Shown piece after piece: positions 45,350 to 54,842 of a stretch of DNA of 64,000 bases (within the stretch, counting starts at the first letter, position 1; each line of letters starts with the position of its first letter). Made by a program: the position numbers and the translations under genes. The notes beneath the pieces were generated by a model. That model was not told the origin of the DNA. It saw only the letters and a program-made list of their open reading frames with translations, and made no database searches. Source of the DNA: Sulfuricurvum sp. IAE1 (GTDB lineage Bacteria; Campylobacterota; Campylobacteria; Campylobacterales; Sulfurimonadaceae); contig NZ_SLTI01000007.1 of assembly GCF_004347735.1 (NCBI RefSeq), positions 248,001-312,000 on the forward strand, read 5' to 3'.

Positions 45350-45891
45350 GAAGGATCGTGACGGCTGCCCTGCTTTTTCTGGGTACGGTATCGCTCGCGG
45401 ATGCGGGAGCCCAGCTCTATTCGCTCTATCAACGGGGACTCTACGCGCAAGGGTGCGATTTCGGCTACCGTTTCTTTACCCCGAACAAACGCAATGAAGC
45501 GTTCGTCTCGCTGGTGGGTTTTTCATGCCTCAAAGCCGATCAGATCGATCGTCTGGCCCCCGTCATCCCCGCTTTGCACGCAACCCCCGAATCCCGGGCC
45601 AACAGCGCCTATTTCTCGATGCTGCTGATGCAAAAAAAACTCCTCGCCCAGGCCCTGTACGACAACAAGCCTCTTAACGGCCTCAAATTTCCGACCAGCA
45701 GCCATCCTCTCTCCAGGGTGTTCGATTTCTACCTGCGCGATTCCAAACCGGCCGAAGCGGTCAAAGAGTATGCCGATCCCCAGGATCCGCGGCGATTCTA
45801 CAAGCTCTACACCGCCGAAAACAACGGGCGCAAGAGCATAGCGATCGATGAGTATTATGATAGAATATTAACTTTTCATCACGTGTATTGA
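45346..45891 (+). CDS. Exported protein of unknown function in the Cts locus
   Basis: I do not recognise the family. The 181-residue product has a signal peptide (RIVTAALLFLGTVSLADAG), no further membrane segment and helical repeats with LYSLYQRGLYAQGCDFGYRFF, looking like Sel1/TPR-type helical hairpins. Two Cys (in QGCDFGY and GFSCLKAD) could form a disulfide. It overlaps the TPR gene by four bases (ATGA) and lies 12 bases before the GspE-type ATPase gene, so it belongs to the same machine by context. Nothing shows its role directly. Confidence 0.72.
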   Translation: MRRIVTAALLFLGTVSLADAGAQLYSLYQRGLYAQGCDFGYRFFTPNKRNEAFVSLVGFSCLKADQIDRLAPVIPALHATPESRANSAYFSMLLMQKKLLAQALYDNKPLNGLKFPTSSHPLSRVFDFYLRDSKPAEAVKEYADPQDPRRFYKLYTAENNGRKSIAIDEYYDRILTFHHVY

Positions 45892-45903
45892 TAAAGGACG
45901 GAT

Positions 45904-47640
45904 ATGGATCGTATCACCCATGACTTACTCGAAAAACGCCATATCACCCAACAGCAGATCGAGCGACTGACGACGCGGGGGGTTCAGGACGATACGATCC
46001 TCGAAACCCTCAGCAAAGTCGGAGCCGTATCGGTCAACTTTATCAAACGCTTCATCGTCGAGCAGATCCGTCTCGGCCGATACGAGCTCTCGATCATCAA
46101 AAATTACCATTTTCTCGACGAAGCCTCCATCCTCGCCCATCTCGCCGAAGTGATGGAGATCCCTTTTGTCGATCTCGATTCGATCGACATGGATTACCGT
46201 CTGGTCGAAAAGATACCTACCGTTCAGCTCAAACGCTACAACGTCCTGCCCATTTCGCAGGATGACATGTACGTCACGGTCGTTTTTTCCGATCCGCTCA
46301 ACATCGAAGCCCAGGAGTCGGTTCAGCGTCTTTTCCCCCGTAAATCGCTCAAAGTGGCCGTTGCCACCGAAAAACAGATCCAGGCCTACCTGTTTAAAAT
46401 CGAGCTCAAAGACAGCGTCAAGGAACTGGTTACCAACATCCGTAACGAATTGCGCAATATCGGTACGATCGAAGAGCAGCAGGAAGCTTCGTCGATCCTC
46501 CAGCTTATCGACGTTATCCTCAAAGCGTGTATCAAAGGACGGGCCAGTGACATCCACATCGAACCGACCGAAAAAAACTGCGTGGTTCGGGGACGGATCG
46601 ACGGGAAACTGGCGGAAATTTTCATCTTCGACCGCGACATCTACCCTCCCCTGGCATCCCGAATCAAACTGTTGGCCAACCTCGATATCGCCGAACGCCG
46701 GAAGCCCCAGGACGGCCGTTTCTCCGCCGTCGTGATGGAAGCCGAATTCGATTTCCGTCTTTCCACGCTGCCGACGATCTACGGCGAATCGATCGTCATG
46801 CGTATCCTGGACAAAACCAAAGCCCTCGTGAAACTCGAAGACTCGGGGATGGACTCGGTCAGTTACCAGAAACTGATCAAAGCCCTTCACGCACCGTTTG
46901 GGATCATCCTCGTCACGGGTCCGACGGGAAGCGGTAAAACAACGACCCTGTACGGAGCGCTGAACGAACTGCGTAACGTCGAAGACAAAGTGATCACCGT
47001 CGAAGATCCGGTCGAATACCGGATGAACCTGATCCAGCAGGTACAGGTCAATCCCAAAGTGGGGCTGTCGTTTGCCGACGCGCTGCGTTCCATTCTCCGT
47101 CAAGACCCCGACAAGATCATGATCGGGGAGATCCGTGACCACGAAACGCTCGAAATCGCGGTAAAAGCGGCGCTGACGGGGCACCTTGTAATCTCGACGC
47201 TGCACACCAACGATGCCATCAGCGCCATCGCCCGGATGGCCGACATGGGGATCGAACCCTACCTCATCAGCGGTGCGCTCGTTGCGGTTCAGGCACAGCG
47301 GCTGGTACGAAAAATCTGCAAATTTTGCAAACAGGAGATCGAGATTCCCCAGACGCTCCTGCAGGAATATTCCGCCTACATACCGCAGGGAACGGTTTTT
47401 TATCACGGTGCGGGATGCAAAGAGTGTAACACGACAGGCTATATGGGGCGCGAAATGATCTGTGAAGTGCTCCCCATGAGCGAAGAGCTCTCCAGCATGA
47501 TCGCGCGGGGTTCTTCGAAAGAGGAGCTCACCAAGCAGGCCCAAAAAGAGGGTTTTGTCGGAATGTTCGAAAACGGCATGGCCAAAGCGGTCGCCGGCGT
47601 GACGACGCTCGATGAAATTTTGAGGGTGGCGAAAGTATGA
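45904..47640 (+). CDS. ctsE: GspE/PilB-type assembly ATPase, CtsE-like
   Basis: This 578-residue secretion ATPase powers pseudopilus or pilus extension. Residues ~1-150 form the MshEN/T2SSE N-domain (VAVATEKQIQAYLF). The motor has Walker A TGPTGSGKTTTLYGALNEL, an Asp box EDPVEYR, Walker B ILRQDPDKIMIGEIRDHETLEIAVKAALTGHLVISTLHTNDA (residues ~397-440) and a zinc motif CKFC...CKEC in KICKFCKQEIEIPQTLLQEY to GAGCKECNTTGYMG. In C. jejuni ctsE (Cj1471c) lies here and is needed for DNA uptake. Its stop overlaps the ctsF start by four bases. Confidence 0.93.
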   Translation: MDRITHDLLEKRHITQQQIERLTTRGVQDDTILETLSKVGAVSVNFIKRFIVEQIRLGRYELSIIKNYHFLDEASILAHLAEVMEIPFVDLDSIDMDYRLVEKIPTVQLKRYNVLPISQDDMYVTVVFSDPLNIEAQESVQRLFPRKSLKVAVATEKQIQAYLFKIELKDSVKELVTNIRNELRNIGTIEEQQEASSILQLIDVILKACIKGRASDIHIEPTEKNCVVRGRIDGKLAEIFIFDRDIYPPLASRIKLLANLDIAERRKPQDGRFSAVVMEAEFDFRLSTLPTIYGESIVMRILDKTKALVKLEDSGMDSVSYQKLIKALHAPFGIILVTGPTGSGKTTTLYGALNELRNVEDKVITVEDPVEYRMNLIQQVQVNPKVGLSFADALRSILRQDPDKIMIGEIRDHETLEIAVKAALTGHLVISTLHTNDAISAIARMADMGIEPYLISGALVAVQAQRLVRKICKFCKQEIEIPQTLLQEYSAYIPQGTVFYHGAGCKECNTTGYMGREMICEVLPMSEELSSMIARGSSKEELTKQAQKEGFVGMFENGMAKAVAGVTTLDEILRVAKV

Positions 47641-48884
47641 AATATTTTGTAGCGACAGTCCTGTCCAAAGGGAAAAAAACCGAACACGGTTTTTATGCGG
47701 AAAGCAAAAAAGAGGCCCATTACCTCGCCAAAATCAAATTCACGGGTATGGTGATCAAAGTCGTGGAGGCCGCGCCTCCCCTGGAAGATCAGCTGCGGCG
47801 TTTCAAGGAAAACCTCTTTTCCAACGTCCGTAAGCGCAAACTCAAACAAGACGCCCTCATCGCCGCCGTCCGCCAGATGGCCGTCATGACGAACGCGGGG
47901 ATTTCGATCCACGATTCGCTCCGTGAAATCGCCGACGCGACGACTGACAAGGTCCTTCAAAACGTTCTAGGGACAATGGCCGAAGACATCAATGCCGGGC
48001 ACAGCCTCTCCAACTCCGCCAAAAAATTCGGGTATGAACTGGGTACCCTGACACTGGCGATGATCGAGCTGGGAGAGAAAACGGGGAACATGGCCGAAGC
48101 GCTCCACAAACTTGCCGACATGCTCGAAGAGATCCGCCGGAATATCATCAAATTCAAAAAGGCGATGGCGTATCCCCGAAACGTCATGATCGCGATGGCC
48201 ATCGCCTTTACCGTCCTTATTTCCTACGTCGTTCCGCAGTTCAAAGCGATTTTCGAACAGCTGCAGGCGGAGCTTCCCCTACCGACGAAGATCCTCCTTT
48301 TCCTCGAGCACCTTTTCAATACCTACGGCCCCTACGTGCTCGCCGCCCTGATCGTCTTTTTCTTTGTATTCCGCTACATGCTCAACCACAACCGCGAATT
48401 CCGTTACAAGTGGCATCAGCTCCTGCTCAAGCTTTACCTGATCAAAAACATCATCATGTTTGCGACGCTCAACCGTTTTACCCTGGTTTTTTCCGAACTC
48501 GTCCGTGCCGGTATTCCCATCTCGGATGCGCTCGATACCTCCATCGGGATGATCGAAACCCTCCCGCTGCAAGAAAAGCTCCTCACCGTCCGCCAAACCG
48601 TCGAAAAGGGGGGAACCCTCTATTCGGGGCTGGCGGAGACAAAACTGTTTGAGAACATGATTATCCAGATGATTTCGGCAGGGGAATCGAGCGGACAGCT
48701 TGACGCCATGATGCAAAAGGTTATGGAATATTACAAGATGCGCTTTGATGCCATCATTGACGGTCTTTCCGAAGCGATCGAGCCGATCATGCTGCTGCTC
48801 ATCGCCGCGATGGTGGTACTGCTTGCGCTGGGGATCTTTTTACCGATGTGGGAGATGGGGAACGCCGTTCAGGGACGCCGTTAA
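47637..48884 (+). CDS. ctsF: GspF/PilC-type inner membrane protein, CtsF-like
   Basis: The 415-residue protein is the platform that works with the GspE-type ATPase. Two related GspF domains each include a membrane region: AMAYPRNVMIAMAIAFTVLISYVVPQFK (~178-205) and the C-terminal ALLLIAAMVVLLALGIFLPMW area; typical motifs are MAVMTNAGISIHDSLREIA and LVRAGIPISDALDTS. It is the last gene of the plus-strand series, six bases from the convergent helicase gene. C. jejuni ctsF (Cj1470c) is its positional counterpart. Confidence 0.93.
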   Translation: MKYFVATVLSKGKKTEHGFYAESKKEAHYLAKIKFTGMVIKVVEAAPPLEDQLRRFKENLFSNVRKRKLKQDALIAAVRQMAVMTNAGISIHDSLREIADATTDKVLQNVLGTMAEDINAGHSLSNSAKKFGYELGTLTLAMIELGEKTGNMAEALHKLADMLEEIRRNIIKFKKAMAYPRNVMIAMAIAFTVLISYVVPQFKAIFEQLQAELPLPTKILLFLEHLFNTYGPYVLAALIVFFFVFRYMLNHNREFRYKWHQLLLKLYLIKNIIMFATLNRFTLVFSELVRAGIPISDALDTSIGMIETLPLQEKLLTVRQTVEKGGTLYSGLAETKLFENMIIQMISAGESSGQLDAMMQKVMEYYKMRFDAIIDGLSEAIEPIMLLLIAAMVVLLALGIFLPMWEMGNAVQGRR

Positions 48885-48890
48885 GCGCGG

Positions 48891-50969
48891 TCATTCCTCT
48901 TCGACCGCCCCTTTTGCGACCAGGGCGTTGTAGGTTTCATCCTTGGGGATCAGTCCCGCTTCGTAAAGGAACTGGGAAGGGACGAAATTGCTCTTTTTGA
49001 TTTTGTCGTATTTGGCAAAACTCAGATACAGCCGGTCTTTGGCCCGTGTGACGGCGACGTAGAACAGCCGTCTTTCCTCGTCGATGCTGCCGCTGCGACT
49101 CATCAGTTTACGGTTGGGGAATCGTCCGTCCATCAGATCGATGACGTAGACTTCCTGATATTCAAGCCCCTTGGACGCGTGAATGCTCAGCAGGTGGACC
49201 CCTTCACCCTGCGTCAGATCCTGCGACCCCAATACCATCGCGTTCAAAAACCTCTCATGCTCTTTGTAGGGGCGGGAGAGTTCAAACAGCAGTGTCGCCT
49301 TGCGCAAAATCCGTTCTTTCGCTTCCTGCTTCGCCCGTTCATCGACAGCACCGTTTTCGTTCATCGCCCGGCGGTGCGAAAGCTGCTCGACGGTGTGGGC
49401 GTACAACGCCGAAACGGCGATTTTCTGCACCGCCGCCTTAGGTTCGGAGAGATTGCGCAGCTGCCGGAAAAGAGCGTACATGTCATTGAGAAAAATGGCA
49501 CTCTCTTTGGTCAGTTTCGGGTGTTTGAAAATCGGGTTGGTCAGAAAGGTCGAGTCGATGGAGAGCTTGGCAAATCGCCCGGCGCTTCCCATTTCGGCAT
49601 AATCGTCAAACAGCCCCAGCTGATGGTTGAGCTTGCGTTTTTCAAACGGATTGCTGATCTGGGTGTCGGGCGAATAAAGCCCCCGGAAAAACGACCCGTG
49701 CCCGAGCTTTTGAAGCGCGACGAAGAGCTCTTTGGCGACCGCGCTCCCCACCCCTTTGGCATAATCGAACAGATGGATAAACGCCATCATGTCCGATTCG
49801 TTGACCAACAGGGTATAGATGTCCAGCAGCGCCTTGACCTCTTTGGAATCGAAAAAGCTCACGCCCCCCCGACGGCGGCAGGGTATCCCCAGTTCGCGCA
49901 ACGCCGCCTCGATCCCGTCCGCCGAAGCGTTGTTCCGGAAAATCACCGCAATCTCGTCGCGCTGCGTTCCCGAATCGCCAATCATCTGCGCGATCCCGTG
50001 ATACTGATCGAAGAGCTCGTCGTAAATCAGCAGCGTCGGGTTCTGCGCTTCGCCGGTACGGGTCACCTCGAGGGCTTTGGGGTAAATCCGTTCGTTGTAG
50101 GAGATCACCGTATTGGCCAACGAGAGGATCGGAACGGTGGAACGGTAGTTTTTGTTGAGCGTATAGACCTGGGCGTTCGGATAGTTTTTGCTGAACGATC
50201 CGATAATCGAAATGTCGGCCCCGTTAAAGGCATAAATGCTCTGGTCGTAATCCCCGACGCAGAAAAGCGAGGGGGGTTTCATCGCGTTGATCAGCGTCCC
50301 CTGCAGCGCATTGGTATCCTGATACTCATCGATCAGCACCTCTTTATACCCAAGGTCGCTCCGCTGCGCCAGATCGCGCATCAACAAGAGCAGGTCATTG
50401 AAATTGACGAACCCGTACTCTTTTTTCAGCCCCTCGAATTCGTCGACAATGTCGGCATAAATCGCCGCATAGAGGGCGTGCTCGTCCTGGCGCGTCGTGA
50501 TCCACTCTTCGAACGTGACGGAAAGTTCGGTATTCTGGTAAAATGAATAAACATCATACAGATAATTCGCACCGTATGCGGGTGTGGCACAGTCGATGTG
50601 GCTGAACGTCCGTTTTTCGTAAACGCTGCGAAAGAGGGTTTTGAGCTCACGCTGCTGCTTGAGAACCACTTTCCCCTCTTTGCGTTTGAGCCAGCGGTAA
50701 CTGACGGCGTGAAACGTCCCCGCATCGATTTTCGACGCGATTTCCCGCCCGAAAAAAGCGGCGACCCGCTCGACCATCTCCTGCGCCGCTTTGTTGGTAA
50801 ACGTCAGCAATAAAATTTCATCGGGCCGGACCCCCTGCGAAAGTAGGTAGGCAATGCGCCCGACAATCGTCGACGTTTTACCCGTCCCTGCCGAAGCGAT
50901 GATCAGATTGTGACCGAACGGCGCGGTAGCGGCGGTGTATTGCTGGGGGTTTAGACGAGAAAGAGGCAA
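48891..50969 (-). CDS. UvrD/Rep-type 3'-5' DNA helicase
   Basis: The 692-residue protein is a superfamily 1A helicase. Motif I SAGTGKTSTIVGRIAYLL, motif Ia LLTFTNKAAQEMVERVA, motif II VLIDEYQDTNALQ, motif III VGDYDQSIYAFNGADISII, motif V LLSIHASKGLEYQEVYVI and motif VI YVAVTRAKDRLYLSF are all present, in order. Length and motif form fit UvrD/Rep/PcrA; in Campylobacterota the single housekeeping enzyme is usually called UvrD or Rep. It converges on ctsF and diverges from valS. Confidence 0.93.
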   Translation of the reverse strand: MPLSRLNPQQYTAATAPFGHNLIIASAGTGKTSTIVGRIAYLLSQGVRPDEILLLTFTNKAAQEMVERVAAFFGREIASKIDAGTFHAVSYRWLKRKEGKVVLKQQRELKTLFRSVYEKRTFSHIDCATPAYGANYLYDVYSFYQNTELSVTFEEWITTRQDEHALYAAIYADIVDEFEGLKKEYGFVNFNDLLLLMRDLAQRSDLGYKEVLIDEYQDTNALQGTLINAMKPPSLFCVGDYDQSIYAFNGADISIIGSFSKNYPNAQVYTLNKNYRSTVPILSLANTVISYNERIYPKALEVTRTGEAQNPTLLIYDELFDQYHGIAQMIGDSGTQRDEIAVIFRNNASADGIEAALRELGIPCRRRGGVSFFDSKEVKALLDIYTLLVNESDMMAFIHLFDYAKGVGSAVAKELFVALQKLGHGSFFRGLYSPDTQISNPFEKRKLNHQLGLFDDYAEMGSAGRFAKLSIDSTFLTNPIFKHPKLTKESAIFLNDMYALFRQLRNLSEPKAAVQKIAVSALYAHTVEQLSHRRAMNENGAVDERAKQEAKERILRKATLLFELSRPYKEHERFLNAMVLGSQDLTQGEGVHLLSIHASKGLEYQEVYVIDLMDGRFPNRKLMSRSGSIDEERRLFYVAVTRAKDRLYLSFAKYDKIKKSNFVPSQFLYEAGLIPKDETYNALVAKGAVEEE

Positions 50970-51047
50970 ATCGTTCCTTGGGAAAGTCGGTAGATGAATC
51001 GAATTATACCCATGCGAGTTGAATTTTCCAATTCAGAGGCGTTGCGC

Positions 51048-51053
51048 TATAAT
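51048..51053 (+). promoter_or_regulatory. Consensus -10 box for valS
   Basis: TATAAT lies 29 bases before the valS ATG in the 113-base divergent gap with the helicase gene. No -35 with proper spacing is clear, and no T-box or other leader structure fits in the gap. Confidence 0.55.
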
Positions 51054-51082
51054 TCGCGAATATTTTCCATGAAGGCTTATTT

Positions 51083-53701
51083 ATGTCCGCTACCCATTAT
51101 GATCCTAAAAATATTGAATCGACGTATTACCCCATTTGGGAGCAGCGGGGGTATTTTGAGGTTGACGGCAACCGTGCGATCCAAAAACCCAACAAACATT
51201 TTGCAATCATGCTCCCTCCCCCAAACGTCACGGGATCGCTCCATATCGGGCATGCGCTAAACCACACCCTCATCGACATCATCACCCGCTACAAGCGGAT
51301 GGACGGTTACGCAGCCCTCTGGCAACCGGGGACCGACCACGCCGGGATAGCGACCCAAAACGTCGTCGAAAAACAGCTTCTCGCCGAAGGTAAAACCAAA
51401 GAAGAACTCGGGCGCGAAGCCTTTTTGGAACGGGTCTGGAAATGGAAAGAACACAGCGGCGGAACCATCGTCGGCCAGATGCGCAAACTGGGCGTCTCCC
51501 CCGCATGGAGCCGCGAACGCTTCACGATGGACGAGGGGCTCAAGCAATCGGTCAAAGAGGCGTTCGTCCACCTCTACAACCAAAACCTGATCGTACGCGG
51601 GAACTACATGGTCAACTGGTGTACGCATGACGGAGCGCTCAGCGACATCGAGGTCGAACACGAAGAACACCAGGGAAATTTTTACCATATCCGCTATCCC
51701 TTCTCTGATGGCAGCGGCCACATCACGGTCGCGACGACGCGTCCTGAAACCTATTTCGGCGATACCGCGGTCATGGTGCATCCCGATGACGAACGCTACC
51801 TCCACCTGATCGGGAAAAGCATCACCCTCCCCCTCATCAACCGCGAAATCAAAATCATCGCCGACAGCCACGTCGACCGCGAATTCGGAACCGGCGTCGT
51901 CAAAGTCACCCCCGCACACGATACGAACGACTACGAAGTGGGCAAACGGCACGATCTCGAGTTCATCACCGTCTTCGACGAAAAAGGGATCCTCAACGAC
52001 CATGCCGGCGAGTTCAAAGGGCTCGAGCGGCTCGAAGCGCGCTCGGCGATCGTCAAACGCCTCGAAGAAGAGGGTTTCATCGAAAAAATCGAAGAGCACA
52101 CCCACCAGGTCGGCCACTGCTACCGCTGTAAAAACGTCGTCGAACCCTACATCTCCAAGCAATGGTTCGTCCGCAAAGAGGTCGCCAAAGGCTCGATCGA
52201 CAAGACCAACGCCGGGTTGGCGCAGTTTTTCCCGCCCCACTGGATCAACAGTTACAACGCATGGATGAACGACCTGCGCGACTGGTGTATCTCACGCCAG
52301 CTGTGGTGGGGGCACCGTATCCCGGTGTTCTACTGCGACGACTGCGCTCATGAATGGGCCAGCCTCGACGACGAGCCTGCATCGTGCCCCCACTGTTCGG
52401 GGAAAAATTTCACGCAGGATCCCGACGTCCTCGATACGTGGTTCAGTTCGGCTCTGTGGCCGTTTTCGACGCTGGGATGGGGGAACGGCGACACCGCTTC
52501 CGATCGCCTCTTCCAGAGCGACGACATGGCCCGTTTTTATCCTAACACCCTCCTCATCACCGGGTTCGACATCCTCTTTTTCTGGGTCGCGCGGATGATG
52601 ATGATGGGGGAAAACTTCACCGGCGAGCTGCCGTTCAAGCATATTTATCTCCACGCCCTCGTGCGCGACGAACACGGGCAGAAAATGTCGAAATCCAAGG
52701 GCAACGTCATCGATCCGCTCGACATGGTCGAGAAATACAGCGCCGACGCCCTGCGCTTTACCCTCGCCGTTTTGGCCGTTCAGGGACGCGACATCCGCCT
52801 AAGCACCGACAAACTCGAGCAAAGCCGCAACTTCACGAACAAGCTCTTCAACGCGGCCCGTTTCTTGCAAATGAACGTTTCGACGTTTGCCGACCTGAGC
52901 GATCAGGAGATCACGACACCGCTGGGGCGCTACATGCTCAGCCGCTTCCGCCGCGCGACGTCGGAGACAAGAGCGTTCATGGACGAATACCGTTTCAACG
53001 ACGCCGCTACCGTCCTCTACCGCTTTATGTGGAACGAATTCTGCGACTGGGGGATCGAACTCTCCAAGGCGAGCAAAGAGAGCATCGCGGAGCTGGGAAG
53101 CATCTACAAAGAGTCGATGAAACTTCTCCACCCGTTCATGCCGTTCATCACCGAATACCTCTACCACGAACTCTCCGGCACGACGCTCGAGGAGGGTGAA
53201 TCGATCATGGTGATGGAATACCCCGACAACACCGTCGTAGACGAAACGATCGAAAACGAGTTCGCCGCAATCATGGATGCTATCGTCACGATCCGCCGCG
53301 CCAAAGCCCTTATCGACCTCGGGAACCAGAAAATCGATCTGGCCTACGTCAAATGCAGCGGCGACGAGGCGATGATGAAGCCTTTTATCACACGCCTCGC
53401 CAAAGTCGAAGAGGTCCGTTTTACCGATACGAAAATCGATCAGGCCGTTAGCGATCTGGGCGAAAGCGTCGAGGTTTACCTCCCGACCGACGCCATCGAC
53501 CTCTCGCCCATCGTCGACCGCCTGAGCAAACAGCGCGAAAAACTCCAGAAAGAGGCCGACAAACTCTCCGCCATGCTCTCCAACGAGCGCTTCGTCGCCA
53601 ACGCCCCCGAAGCGGTCATCGCAACTAACCGCGAAGGGCTTGCCGACGCGCAGGACAAAATTTCCAAAATCGATGCGCAGCTCGCTTCTCTGGGCCGCTG
53701 A
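51083..53701 (+). CDS. valS: Valyl-tRNA synthetase
   Basis: ValS charges tRNA-Val and edits misactivated threonine. The HIGH motif is PPPNVTGSLHIGHALNHTL, the CP1 editing domain includes ATTRPETYFGDTAVMVHPDD, and KMSKS appears in GQKMSKSKGNVIDPLDM. A C-terminal coiled coil arm (LSKQREKLQKEADKLSAML) is the ValS-specific tail. At 872 aa the length is standard. Confidence 0.98.
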   Translation: MSATHYDPKNIESTYYPIWEQRGYFEVDGNRAIQKPNKHFAIMLPPPNVTGSLHIGHALNHTLIDIITRYKRMDGYAALWQPGTDHAGIATQNVVEKQLLAEGKTKEELGREAFLERVWKWKEHSGGTIVGQMRKLGVSPAWSRERFTMDEGLKQSVKEAFVHLYNQNLIVRGNYMVNWCTHDGALSDIEVEHEEHQGNFYHIRYPFSDGSGHITVATTRPETYFGDTAVMVHPDDERYLHLIGKSITLPLINREIKIIADSHVDREFGTGVVKVTPAHDTNDYEVGKRHDLEFITVFDEKGILNDHAGEFKGLERLEARSAIVKRLEEEGFIEKIEEHTHQVGHCYRCKNVVEPYISKQWFVRKEVAKGSIDKTNAGLAQFFPPHWINSYNAWMNDLRDWCISRQLWWGHRIPVFYCDDCAHEWASLDDEPASCPHCSGKNFTQDPDVLDTWFSSALWPFSTLGWGNGDTASDRLFQSDDMARFYPNTLLITGFDILFFWVARMMMMGENFTGELPFKHIYLHALVRDEHGQKMSKSKGNVIDPLDMVEKYSADALRFTLAVLAVQGRDIRLSTDKLEQSRNFTNKLFNAARFLQMNVSTFADLSDQEITTPLGRYMLSRFRRATSETRAFMDEYRFNDAATVLYRFMWNEFCDWGIELSKASKESIAELGSIYKESMKLLHPFMPFITEYLYHELSGTTLEEGESIMVMEYPDNTVVDETIENEFAAIMDAIVTIRRAKALIDLGNQKIDLAYVKCSGDEAMMKPFITRLAKVEEVRFTDTKIDQAVSDLGESVEVYLPTDAIDLSPIVDRLSKQREKLQKEADKLSAMLSNERFVANAPEAVIATNREGLADAQDKISKIDAQLASLGR

Positions 53702-53703
53702 TC

Positions 53704-54105
53704 GTGCAGTTCCGGGAACTCTCCAGCGACGAATTCGCCGAAGGGTACGCACTGTTGTGCACGCTGCGCCCTGACCTGGACGTCGAGTACTTCGACAATT
53801 TCATGGCCGCACATTACCCCGCCGAATACCGACCCCTCGGAGCATATCAGCGCGGTGAACTGTGCATCTACGCGGGAGTTTCCATCCGTGAAAATTTCGA
53901 GCTCGGACGCCATCTCATCGTCGACGATTTCGCCGCCCACGAAGGATACGAGCGCTTTAGCCGCGAGATGATCGATTTTTTGGGCGACTACGCGAAGATG
54001 TATCAATGCAAGACAATTCTTTTTTCGGGGAAACAAAGGGGAATCAGTCTGGACGACCTGCAGGGATTCCGCCCCAAGCGGGACGGCTTTATCAAAACGT
54101 TGTAG
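53704..54105 (+). CDS. Small GNAT-like acetyltransferase
   Basis: The 133-residue protein starts with GTG two bases after the valS stop. A GNAT pattern can be followed: LCTLRPDLDVEYFDNFM, YRPLGAYQRGELCIYAGVSI strand, LIVDDFAAHEGYERFSREMIDFLGDYAKMYQCKTILFSGKQR, with the acetyl-CoA binding turn replaced by a poor H-E-G-Y-E-R-F. It lacks a membrane segment. Its role and acceptor are unknown. Cotranscription with valS is likely. It converges on yceI with one base between. Confidence 0.68.
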   Translation: MQFRELSSDEFAEGYALLCTLRPDLDVEYFDNFMAAHYPAEYRPLGAYQRGELCIYAGVSIRENFELGRHLIVDDFAAHEGYERFSREMIDFLGDYAKMYQCKTILFSGKQRGISLDDLQGFRPKRDGFIKTL

Positions 54106-54106
54106 G

Positions 54107-54673
54107 TTACTCTTCGATCCCTTCGACCTCCACGATCAGCTTCACTTCGTCTCCTACGACGACGCCGCCCGCTTCGATCGCCTTGTTCCAGTTAAGCCCG
54201 AAATCTTTTCGGTTGATCTGGCCGGTGAGAACGAAGCCCGAGCGCTGGTTCCCCCACGGATCGGTCACCACACCTCCCATGTCGATATCCAGCGTCACTT
54301 TTTTGGTGACGCCGCGGATGGTAAGATTACCCGTCATTTTCTCTTTGGTCGCACCGGTCATCACGAACGAAATATCGCCGAACTTCGCCACATCGAAAAA
54401 ATCGGCACTGCGGAGGTGATCGTCGCGTTTTGCGATCCCCGTATCGATCGAAGCGGCCTTGATGTGCCCGCTCAGCGATTTGAAATGTCCTTTGTCCAGT
54501 TCGTACGTTCCGCTGAAGTTGCCGAATTTCCCGGTCACCGTACTGATCATCATGTGCTTGACCTTGAAGCCGACGTTGGAATGGGAGACATCCACTTTGT
54601 ATACCGCCGCTGAGAGAGCGGACGAGCCGATCATCAAACCTGCCAAAACCGTTACGAAGAGACTTTTGTTCAT
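54107..54673 (-). CDS. yceI: YceI family periplasmic protein
   Basis: YceI proteins are secreted lipocalin-like carriers that bind long polyisoprenoids such as ubiquinone- or menaquinone-related lipids. The 188-residue protein has a signal peptide (residues ~1-23, VTVLAGLMIGSSALSAAVY) and the family features VDVSHSNVGFKVKHMMISTVTGKFGNFSGTY, then the conserved strand FVMTGATKEKMTGNLTIRGVTKKVTLDID and GFVLTGQINRKDFGLNWN. It is divergent from pyrF; the 169-base gap holds no other gene. H. pylori HP1286 is a well-studied relative. Confidence 0.94.
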   Translation of the reverse strand: MNKSLFVTVLAGLMIGSSALSAAVYKVDVSHSNVGFKVKHMMISTVTGKFGNFSGTYELDKGHFKSLSGHIKAASIDTGIAKRDDHLRSADFFDVAKFGDISFVMTGATKEKMTGNLTIRGVTKKVTLDIDMGGVVTDPWGNQRSGFVLTGQINRKDFGLNWNKAIEAGGVVVGDEVKLIVEVEGIEE

Positions 54674-54811
54674 TTCAATATCCTTTTTGGGTTGATATCC
54701 GATTATTGTAGGGTGTTTTTCTCAATGAATTATTAACGCAATGCTAACGGACGATACATTTAAGACTTTCATCAGTAACCCTTTCTAAACCCTTTTACAA
54801 CTACCCTAGGC

Positions 54812-54817
54812 TATACT
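54812..54817 (+). promoter_or_regulatory. Probable -10 box for pyrF
   Basis: GGC-TATACT-TTC lies 26 bases before the pyrF ATG in the divergent gap with yceI. AAAGG follows at 54832-54836 at normal spacing. A TTTACA upstream at 54794 is too close for a standard -35. Confidence 0.5.
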
Positions 54818-54842
54818 TTCGCATTTCAACCAAAGGTTATGT

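Noticed and set aside
45860..45900. CACGTG-centred sequence as a possible parS site
   Set aside because: Only the central six bases match; the outer arms of TGTTTCACGTGAAACA are absent.
45925..47544. 539-codon open frame on the minus strand
   Set aside because: It is antisense to ctsE, which has full family motifs. The frame has no recognisable domain and is rich in Asp, Phe, Arg, Gly and Val as expected from a shadow of a coding frame.
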